Part shown: positions 11,941-23,000 of the stretch, in pieces
Numbering within the stretch: position 1 is the first letter of the stretch
Layout of the letters: every line of letters starts with the position of its first letter
Assembly (NCBI RefSeq): GCF_019925205.1
Contig: NC_083567.1
Span: forward strand, 27,032,001-27,096,000
Origin: Metopolophium dirhodum
Lineage: Eukaryota; Arthropoda; Insecta; Hemiptera; Aphididae
DNA length: 64,000 bases
Reading direction: 5' to 3'
The notes under the pieces: generated by a model
Seen by the model: only the letters and a program-made list of their open reading frames with translations
What the model was told of the DNA's origin: nothing
Database searches by the model: none
Made by a program: the position numbers and the translations under genes

Positions 11941-14900
11941 GTAAGACGCACATAGCACAATACAACCTAAATATTATTATGTGACTATAATACGTCTATA
12001 CACAAATATGATATGTATTATTCACAGGATCCTTGTACTAGAACGCCTCTATAAGATCATTATTTAGAATTAATTATTGTACTCCTATAGTACAATAGTA
12101 TAATACATAGGTTTGTATAAAGGACAAATCAGATGTTGATAAAATAGGTAGGTACATCAAAATGCAATAAACAAATAGTCTCCTTTCGTACCTATACCTA
12201 TAGGGGGGCTAGAATTTTATCAGCAGCACAGGGTCTCATAATTTATATTTTAAACTAAAATATGATTAAAAAACTGGGGGGGTAAGCCCCCTCTAATTGC
12301 GCCTATGCTCGTGCTTAACTACTAAAAATACAACAATAATTAAGGTACTTAATCACATGTAGGACCTCATATTTACCTACACGCATTTAGAATAAAAAAA
12401 AATCGAAACATATATAATCACACGTTATAATTTGTATTACGATTTGCCCACGGATGGCCAGTCAATATAATATCCATGTGCGGCTTCTTAATATTTTTTT
12501 ATTTAATCTGCACCGCGTGTGCGCTAGTAGAATACCTTATTGCTACCTAGTAAATGTTATTGATAACATTGTTTGCGATTCCACACCGCGTTGGTTTAAA
12601 AAAAAACACACACCTATTTTAATACGGTATAGCTGGTATATTATACGTGTAGGTACTTTAACGTCGGATAATATCACTACCCACACCCCCTTCTAATTCG
12701 TGGCTATACATAAATGCACGAAAGGAACACGAACGCGAACGGTTTTCGACAAATTCGACGAGACGACCGTGTGTCTTATCATGTCGGCCGAAATAAAATA
12801 TAGCCATCATTTGTGTGCGTGTGCGTGTGTAAATATATATAACCCCCTGCCCCGAATACACTTCGTTAACCACGAAAAGTCATCCACGAGAAAAAAAATA
12901 CTCTTCCGAAAGACTGACTGTGATATATTGGTAGCATGTTTCGTAGTCCATCTCAAAGTTGTTTCAAATGCGGTCTTTATTATATATATATATATATAAA
13001 TATATAGCCTGTATAATAGTACATAATATGTACATGCGTACGCCGTACAGCCATTAGCCTGTATAATATAAAGCATTATGCAAATATTACTATAGAGTAC
13101 TATAGTAGGTAAGGTATCTGGTATATATTATATCTATTATCTCTGTAGATGTATAACCTCCAATACACACATCCAGAAAGATTTTTTTAAACGAGAAATA
13201 CTGATTTTGATTTTTTTATATATAACAAAGTGCTTGTCTTAATAACAATACTATATAGGAACCTAAAAAATAAAAATTATATATCTTCCACTCTACTATG
13301 GAGATTTTCTAGATCATTTTCAAAAAGTCACGTCGGAAGATTTTTGAAAATGACATAATAATAATTTATAAATGAAATATAAAATTATTATTATTTTGTA
13401 TTTTATAAGTAGTTTAGTTTATGTAAACTCTGTTATTATCCTAGTCAGTAGTCTTCTATGTCCAAATGATATTTATTATTTATTGTATCGTGAAATTTAG
13501 TGTATTATTGGGCCTCCATCCGTTATGCATATATATATATCAAATAAATCAAATCAAATATGTATGTAAAAATAAAACATCAATTGTTCAGTATTCAATT
13601 ATTTTTAAGTAACTTTTTTAGCTTCTGAAATCTGAATTACTGCATATAATAAATTATAATATGAAATATAAAATAATGTTGGTGGCTGTTTGAAAAAGTT
13701 AAATATTAAAATAAAACAAACAATTTTAATAAATGGTTATATATTTGATTTTGTTTCGTCATAAATATAGTGTCAACTGTAAACTAAGTGTTTAAAGTTA
13801 GAAATTAATTTGTTTTTGTAAATACGTACGTTAAAAAATAACTAAAAATATACATTGTAAGTACACGTCATAGGTATAATATACACACGCCTGAAACATA
13901 ACTATTAAACTAATAAATTAATTTACAAGTTATAACACGTATTTTACTTATAAGCCGAATGTTTCGTTAAACTATTTTTTTTCCCATAGTAAAAATGTAG
14001 GTAGGCACCCAATTTATTAAATAGGCGTATCTTAAGGTGACAATCGGGTATACGCACAATAGTAATTGTCTGGCCGTGTCGGACCAAACTTAAGGCACAA
14101 TACAATCGCTATACACTGACGAGGAGCCAAGGCCCAAGGTTTTTGATTTCAATAGTTTTGCCTGTAACTATAACATACGATCAAGTGTATACAATATAAT
14201 GCGTTGTATGCACTTAATAATACTTACACTATATTATACACCTATATAAATACGATTTATATGCGTAATATATTGTATACTAATAAGTAATATTATAATA
14301 TATAAGTAGGTATAGGTAATCACTAATCGGATCAATGATATTATAATCTACGCGGAGCGAAACAAACATTGTAATAATATTGTATTGCACAATCAACTTT
14401 GTCATTATTATTTTTCGTCAAAACTCACGGCACTTAGCTAAAATTAATGCGTGTGTCACTCCACACTATATACGTGAGTAGGTAGGTATATATGCATGGA
14501 ATATCTTAAAACGTATACCAAATATTACCAACGCGCGTACTGCTGTTATTATGTTTGTAAAAAAATACGTACCTATATAATATTATACGGTTGAGAGAAT
14601 AATATTATTATTCATAACTCATGTTTTCGCCAGAAAAATAATATCAGCTATACCTGCCTCATGTTGTATATATTATGTTATTATAATATAGATAGATAAT
14701 AGGTAACATATACCTATATATTAAGGTATACGCTATTATAGCCATCTCGAAAGTAGGCCAATCGTTCCATTCATAAAACCGTTTAAACACTTGCACCAAG
14801 TACCGCTGATAAACTGTACTTTTTTAGTGTTTAACTTATTGTTGCTATATGAGTGCTTCTTTTTACAATGAAAAGTAATATTTAATACCACACAAGCATA

Positions 14901-17659
14901 ATATATTATAATATTAGCCTAGAAAATAAAATCTTATTGCAGGTTAATTAGTGTATTTAATTTTAAACTGGCATCCGAAAAAAGTTCCTGATTTTTTCAG
15001 TGTAGTGCACTACCTACCTATATATTATTGTCTAAATTGATAACAAGTTATTATCTACCCAATTGATCTTTCTAAATGGCGGCATGACCAAATGTTACAT
15101 TTTTATTTGTTATAGAATAATACTTGTGTTCTTAATATACTATATTTTTACTTCTTGACACTGTGGCCTGTTGTACCTACCTGCCTAAATATTATAATGC
15201 TACACTTTTATCATGCTTACACTAATTTGTGTCAAACAATACATATAGGTACCAAACTTGCAACTAAAACAAAACATTTGGGAATAGACAATCGTTTTCA
15301 TTTGAAATGTGTGATCGAACGAGTTGTAAATGCGGACAGGTTGTAATCTTACCAATTTAAAATATTATTCTCGTCTCAAATAATATTAAAAAATCGAAGT
15401 TCAAAATTATCCAATTCAAAAAAAATTAAACGTGTAGAAAGTCTGCGGCAGAGAATATAGCTGTGGCCTGTAAGTACAGTGTACAAAGTACGTCGTCGTC
15501 AGAATATTATAGTATAACATTTAAGTATTAACTATTATAGAGTAGTACCTACCTATAGGTATTTGCATTTCTTGCGGCGCGGCGGAGGCGTTTAACTGTT
15601 TCAGTAAATAGTAATAACTTTTAATATTTTAATTATTATTATAGGTATTTTATAATACCAAATAACACTTATACAATGTGGATAGATGTGGATTTTCTGA
15701 CATTATTTATATTTATAGTAGACAGTAGATAAGTAGAAAGGAACCGACTAAGTAGGTACCTATAACATCGAATACGGAGAACCACTGCAGGTTAACAGTG
15801 TTGGCGCCGCCTCCGGTCTAAGTAGATTAGTATCTGGCAACGACTGAACGACTGCATAATAATATGAGAGGTAGGTAGGTACCTAATAATATATTAATAT
15901 AGTCTAAACTCTATCTAAGTAAGTTTAAAATATTATGAAAACCTAAAGACTTCTAACCATACAATTGAATTCACAGTTCAGATTGAACCAACTTTGTCGT
16001 GTTTATGACCCAATTTTTTTTCGTAATACCTAAAACAGTTTTAAATATTTTAATCTAATTTAATCTTTTAATTAAATGATTCACTAAAGCCCATATGTAA
16101 ACGGAAAACAAATACAATAATATTATTAGAGGGCTTAAAAATCAGGGCACCTTACACCAGAATTAACCAGCGGTTAGTATGATTTTGTAGTTAATTATTA
16201 GTTTAGTAATAACAGTATTAGTACTAGGGGGATAAACAATTAAAATTTATAAAAAACTATCTTATAAAAATAACTATAAAAAATTATGTTTTTTCTTAAC
16301 TACTTAATACTACTTTTTAAGCAATATTAACACGAATAATAACGGTTATTAACACCCAAACGTTTGTTTAAATTTTTTATCCTGGTGTTTGAACACCCGA
16401 ATATACATACACCACCCAAAACCCGAATAAATGATTCGGGTGCGAAGCCCTGCTTAAAATACCCTAATACGATAAATATGTTTATCGTTAGTCATTTAAC
16501 TCTTTACTCTGACACATTATTACAATATTTGATAATAGATAATATTACAAAATTCATTTTTTTTTTTTTTTGTTAATAGGTACCTATTCAATACTACGAA
16601 AATTGGGAAATTATTTTGTCCTTCTAAATTCATAAGGTATTTGATTTAAAAACCTAATGAATATGTGTTTACGTTGTAAATAGATAGCCAAAAAAAGTTC
16701 AAACACATCAATATAGTTTTAAGTATATTTAGATCACTACTTGCACTAGGACCATGAAATATGACCTATTAGAGAGAAGATTTCCTACGCATTTTAATTT
16801 AAATTTGGAATATAATATATCCAGTGATCGGCAGTTAACCTTATCGTTCACACAAACTGTTCGTAGAAAAGAATGAATTTTTTTCAATAAAAATATTAGG
16901 TATTCAATCATGTTTTTTATGACTTACCACCATTTTCTACGAACAAGATTCGTAAATATATAATATCAACAATGATTATCCAATCGTTTTAGGGTATATG
17001 AGAAGACTTTGAGGGGGGAGCAATCCTAAACCACCGATAAATGATGATGCCTATAATAAGCCCCCGTGTAACTGTTCACCGTTTGAACATTACTAACGTA
17101 GACAATACTACAATAGAAATATTAAAGTAATAATATATTATAATACAATAATACTTAGTACTTACACAGTCAAACCTACATATTATTATGATTTATGAAC
17201 TGGGGAATGGGGATTATATTTGATCAGTATACTCACTCGCGTTCCAACAATTGACATATCGTTAAAATGTATAATATAATGTATGGGTAGATGTAGGTAA
17301 GCTGTAAGTGGTAAGTCATTGACACCTGGAATCGCGCCAAACGTTCGATAGACTGTGAAAGGAAAACCTATAAAGTACATATAAATACATATTATATAGG
17401 TATTCATAATTAATTATGATGCTAAGTTATGACTGTTGCTGGGAACTTGGGACAGGTTAACAGGGCCTAAAATTGTGTGCAGTACTTATTTTCGGCTTTT
17501 ATACATTTTTATTTGATCAATATTCAATATTGATTATTGAAAATTACTAATTAGCATATTGTATTCGTTTAAAATCCTTAACACTAAAAATATAATATCA
17601 ACTACAACATATTCTAAGTGGCTTTTAATATAATAAGTATATTAACCCAAGCTATTTCG
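11941..17659. other. Long AT-rich non-coding stretch
   Basis: No confident gene. It holds a TA microsatellite near 12980-13000, and a possible transposon end near 12200-12300 (G-run and GCGCCTATG). There is a short palindrome of CCCGAAT / ATTCGGG near 16419-16440. The open frames at 12454-13076 overlap on both strands without domains. If 11776-11940 is a real exon, this region would be its first intron or beyond. Confidence 0.4.
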
Positions 17660-18205
17660 TTTTAATTTTAAAATGTTTAGTCATATAGTCTTTTTGAGCT
17701 GTTTACGGACATTGTCTGTTTTCAATTTTTTTAGTTTTTTTTCCACAAATATCAATAAAATGTTATTTGTTGGGTAAAAAAGCGTGAAAATTGTATGCAA
17801 TTTTCCTGATTTATTGTTACAATAGCAGTTGAAAATATTAAAAATACTTAGGCACAATTTTTTTTTATAAGCATTGAAAGTTCAAATTTTGACAAAATTT
17901 ATGAAATTTAAAATTTAATAACTATTTTGTAGTTAAAAATTTATAAAATGTTCAACTTCTATAGCTAAGGATTGAAAATTTCAAACAAGATGTAAATAGG
18001 TTACCTATAATCATATAAATTACTTTATTCATCTTAATATCATCAAATATACTTAGTAATATCATAGGCTGACTGACCGTTTTCGCTCAGATTCGTTTTT
18101 CTTATACAATGATATTATATCATTGAATTCAAATTTAACACCATCCATTACAGTGATCCACTTGTAACCTACTGTACAGCAGAGCGACATCCACTTACCC
18201 TCCTT
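17660..18205 (+). repeat. Dispersed repeat, copy 2
   Basis: This copy has the same ordered blocks as 9135-9775 and is better preserved in the middle (TTGTTACAATAGCAGTTGAA to GACAAAATTTATGAAA). It ends with CATCCATTACAGTGATCCAC and CTACTGTACAGCAGAGCG. There are no open frames of note. The order and orientation are the same in both copies. Confidence 0.6.
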
Positions 18206-19377
18206 TTCTTAGATTTCATATATTATAATTAATTATTAATAAATAGCAAAAACAATTATGCAATGAAGTAATATGTGGTATGTACACTACTAGGTCTATG
18301 TTGTTTATTTAAAAATATTTTGGTGTGGAATAATAGGTGAGCAGTAGCAAAATATCTTAATTTTAGGCCCTGCAGGTTAAAATTTTAAAATGTACGCCTA
18401 ATTAAAACCAATAATAAGGCGCACGTCAAGGTATGGTGGAAAATTTGATTAAACTATCGAGGTACCTATACTACCTTGACGTTGCGCCTCAATTGCAAAA
18501 TATGAATTTTAAAGCGTGTGGGGGCTATTAAATTTTTACCATTTTACAATTAACTGCAGGTACCTATACCGGCCTTTTCGATTGAATTACATACCGCGAA
18601 TGCAGCTTCACCTGCACGCTTTGCGGTAGTCGATAATAACTAATGATATAATTATATTATAAATTATGCGAAATGCGTTGGTATACCAACGGTCGGGCTT
18701 GCGTTCTTTCCAAGTAGGCGCGTGTTTCAACAAATTTGACTAGTGCTTTTAAAAGTTGCCGCGACGATCGATCGGCACGTGTGCCCTAAATATGTGCATG
18801 ATCATGACGTTGTTATGTATTTCCAGCATACAGAGCGCACACCTATACCTATAAAATAACACTATAGGAAACACTTATAAATTTAATTTAATATTTCGAC
18901 CTAGTTAAAATTTACGGTCATCATCGATATACCATCTAATACCCAGACCGTTTTTAAAAAAATCATCGGTTGGAAAACAATATTATTGCACGAGAATTGG
19001 AACGACTCATCTTGCTACTTGCGGACGTCAACGAGACGGCTATAATATAGTTGCAGCGCGCGAGTATAATAATTTAATTCTCTAGAGTCAGACGTTTCTA
19101 TTTAATCCTCTGAACGCGTGGTCCTATACTCGTATTTCTTCTGGTCGCGGACAACCGTAGAGGTACTATAGCCATGTTATAGTGACGTCTCCCTCCCTTT
19201 TTTTTTCCATTCCTTCGCTCGAACCGGTAATGCAATTTCCGAGACGTCGGAACTATGTTGACACACAGTTTTAATAATAAATATTATAAATTACAATATT
19301 ATGCACACGGATGACGGATTATGGATTGTAAGACAACACTTGCTGTTTTTTTTTATATAATAAACGTGTCAAAACGG
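18206..19377. other. Intergenic stretch with CG-richer patches
   Basis: No gene was recognised. Patches at 18560-18800 and 18990-19260 contain more CG dinucleotides and restriction-like palindromes (CGATCGATCG) than the background. They could be regulatory. No coding frame or splice-linked exon was found. Confidence 0.4.
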
Positions 19378-19383
19378 TTTATT
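19378..19383 (-). terminator. Candidate polyadenylation signal of the five-exon gene
   Basis: AATAAA on the minus strand lies about 450 nt after the TGA. I saw no other exact AATAAA between it and the stop codon. The assignment is by position only. Confidence 0.4.
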
Positions 19384-19831
19384 TCAATTCCAAAACTTCA
19401 AAAACGATGCCAATATGTAAAATAGGTACAAAATGCGTTTAAACATCGAAATATCATATTATTATGATTGTATTATATTATATAAAAAAAGAAAAAAAAA
19501 GCACAAATAAATAAACAACATCAAAGTTAATAGTAGAAATATTAAATAATAAACGAAAACTACTTAGCAAAAAAATATTACACGTATTTATAGGAATCGT
19601 AAAAATATATAAATATTATGTAAAGAATGTAGTTTTTCAGTCGAGGAATTTCTCATTGAGTCTTGTATTTTATCGTGTTGGCCATGTTTAAATTAAACTT
19701 TAATACAGGTAATATAGTTATTTAATATAAAAAAAAAAATACGTAAAGAAATCGATTTTTCCGTTAAATTTATATTGTTTGGAAAAAAACACCATTGAGC
19801 TCATACAATACAAAATATAAAGATTAGGAAC

Positions 19832-20019
19832 TCAAAACAAGAGATCGGGTGTAGTTTCTTCACTCCAGGGCACATATGTGTCCATCACTGACATGTCTTC
19901 TTCGTTTTTATCGACCGCGCGTTTTACGGGTTTCATATTACTTCTGCTCACACCGTATTCACCGAGAAATGCTTCTTCATTTGGTCCCAATTTACTTGGA
20001 ATGTAATTGCCGAATTTAC
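19832..20019 (-). CDS. Exon 5 (last coding exon) of the five-exon gene
   Basis: The acceptor TTGTTTCAG|GTAAATTC completes a Ser codon, followed by residues 565-625 and TGA at 19834-19832. NYIPSKLGPNEEAFLGEYGVSR and DTYVPWSEETTPDLLF look like conserved blocks, not random tail. Intron 4 is 20020-20833. Confidence 0.85.
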
Positions 20020-23000
20020 CTGAAACAACAAAATTATGATTGAACGTTTAACAAAAATTTTTCTCTGATATAATAATAATAACGTGAGTCCAAAACTAAA
20101 CTTGGATACAAAAATATAATTTGATTCTGTTTATACAGTAATAATCTTTTGTTATAATAAATAAAATCGAAAATGTACACTCATTAAAAAATCGTAGTAT
20201 TTTATGTTATTGTAATTTGATTAATTTAGATTTTTTTTAAACCTTAAACCTTCTCGGAATATTTTTAATCAAGCCAGTGTATGGGCGTGTTAACATAATA
20301 ATATGTATATTATAATACATTGCAAGTATGAAAAAAATAAAACTGGGTTTCGAAAAGTTTGTTTGAAAGGAATGTCTGTATATGAAATTAATACGCAGTG
20401 TCCTTATTGATATGCTTAATACCTATAATTATTTTAGTTGGATTCAAGTGCAAAGGAATAAATAATCGGTCATCATGACGGATGAATTATACTCGCATAG
20501 TAATGTGGTAAATAAATATATATATATATTTATGTGTATATAATAAGAATAGTTGAAAACTATAATATGCAAACGGGATATTTCAAGATGTATAATTTCA
20601 ATGTTGAACCTTGACCATCAGTGAAAGTATTCGTGACCTACTTTATGCAGATTGCAGACCATACCGATGATAACAATACGTACATAATATTCAAACGAAA
20701 TATGATACATTTAATCGGTTTATAGTTTTTTACGGAACATAATAATATCATGTATATGAACAATTGTTTTTATTCTAGTCTGCAAGAACAAAATCTAATG
20801 GTATTCTAGATGATAAAATATTGTGTACATTACTTTTTGGCGACATGGTTGTAGAATCGTCGTTTTTTGTAGACTCCTCTTCGACTAACATCGATGCTTC
20901 AGACGGATATTCGTGCGTCGTTTCGAGTACGTCAGAAAATTTTATGTGGAGGTCCTAGAAAATAAATGGTAATTGTTAATGTTTATTTCACAACAATAAA
21001 GTCTGTCACGTACTCGATATCGCATTAAAAATTAAAACAGTAATTATTTGCAGATTCAATTGCGTATGACCTTAAACTAGGTTTACTTAGTCTCCAACAG
21101 TTAATGCTTAATAGAACACAGTGCCGTTATAAGTTGTTATTACAGCACAATGACCCACAGTTTATGACCTTCGGATACTATATTCTCATACAACGAAGAA
21201 TTTGCTACCACTAAAAATTTTAATTTTCTATCGCGAATATTAAACTGTTTGTAGATTGGTTATTTTTTTTATCGGACTACATTTTTTCGATAATGATTGA
21301 CTTGAAACCGGTATGGCAACCTAAAATATCCATGCAGCATATGCAATAAGCTATAGTACTATAAGTATAATACATCTTATAATCTCACTCGAAAGTACAA
21401 AGAAAACATAATTACTTATTCAATTTCCCATTAAAATGTTACGGTTAGTACTTCGGCAAACGCAGTAAATAACAATCTAATTTTAATAAAGTTAAAAGAA
21501 GAACAATAATATGAATCATCAATAAATTACAAAATACCATATCTTATCCAGGAAATTTTCCTAAACCTATAAATATTAATCTGAACGCAGAACACATAAT
21601 TTAATATTAATTACAATTTTAGTAAACACTATAAAATATTATTAGCTAATTTTTTATTTTGCGAAAAAAAATATAGCATTCCTGTGGTCATTCTGAATAT
21701 TTTTTAGGATAGGCTTTTCCTCGGACTTTTCAATCAATATTTTCATCATCTAATTTAATCAAAATATTTTGATGGAGTCAAATTTTTCTTTTTACCACAT
21801 TCTATTCTTTTTGTAAATTAGATATTATTTATTTAAAGTATTATACTTGTTTACAGAAAAAAATATACCATTATAATGTCCATATAAAGACTTATCTGGA
21901 CATTAAGTAAAATCTTAACAAAATTAACATTCGAAACATTTTTTATATTTAACAAAGATTATACTGAAGTAATGACTACAAAAATCTTTGAAACAGGAAA
22001 TATTGTATGGGCATCGTGTTGCCCAGTGGCTAATACTTCAGCATTCAAGTGTCATTGTGCAAAAGAATGCGTACATATTGTATTTATAAAATAAATAATA
22101 ATGCCCGAGGCTATTTCTACAAAGAACCAGCTCATTGACCTATGATGAATGTCTTCAAGCTATAATAATAATAAAAAACTTGTTTAATCTACCCTTTATT
22201 CTTACTTATTCAATTATTTTCAAACAGAAAAATCAGATAAAGATAAGTTGTAATTAAAACTAATATACCTACTGTTTGAAAATTACTGTCAAAACTTTAA
22301 AATGTTTGCAAATTATTTCCTATTAGGTATATAAATATTATTAAGTTCAATATTACTTTATGATTTAGATTTTAAATTAAATTTATTTTTTTATAATTTT
22401 CTATGTAACTATAATAAATAAAATGCTTAAAAAAATATTAATTTGTATGATTTTTTGTCATTTTAATTATAGAAATCTGATACATTATAAAAAAGCTTTC
22501 AGCAAATTGTAGAATATAATCTCATAAATCTTACAATTTATTATGATTTTGTACATAATACAATTTAATATTACTAAACAATACTCTTTTTTAAATATAA
22601 TATATTCCTTTGACTTCCAAAACAAAATAGTTGAGTAAATTATAAACTAATATAGTAATATCTGAGCCATTATATTTCAAATTTCCACCATCATTGAGTA
22701 TATCATTTTAATGATAGATCAAGTATAATTTAATCATTTTTAATTTTACAAGCAGTGCTAAAAACTTAATATAATTTTTAATTTAATTCGCAATTTTGAA
22801 TTTTATATCCAAAACCATAAACATAATAAAAGTTATTATTAAATTGATAAAAAATAGTAGAGTTGAAATAGGTACTTAATAAATAATAAGGATAAGAATA
22901 ATGAGTGAATTATGAGATAACATTCAAATGTAATTATAATATTATAAAAAATATGAAATGCATACGGTTACTTAATAATAATAGTAGGTACACATATTAT

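Noticed and set aside
12454..13076. Four overlapping 70-100 codon frames on both strands
   Set aside because: No domain, repeated TATATA and GTGTGC simple sequence inside, and no exon-like borders.
22011..22075. tRNA-like phrase (GTTGCCCAGTGGCTAA and TTCAAGTG)
   Set aside because: The B box does not match consensus and no stem can be formed; probably chance or a very old SINE.
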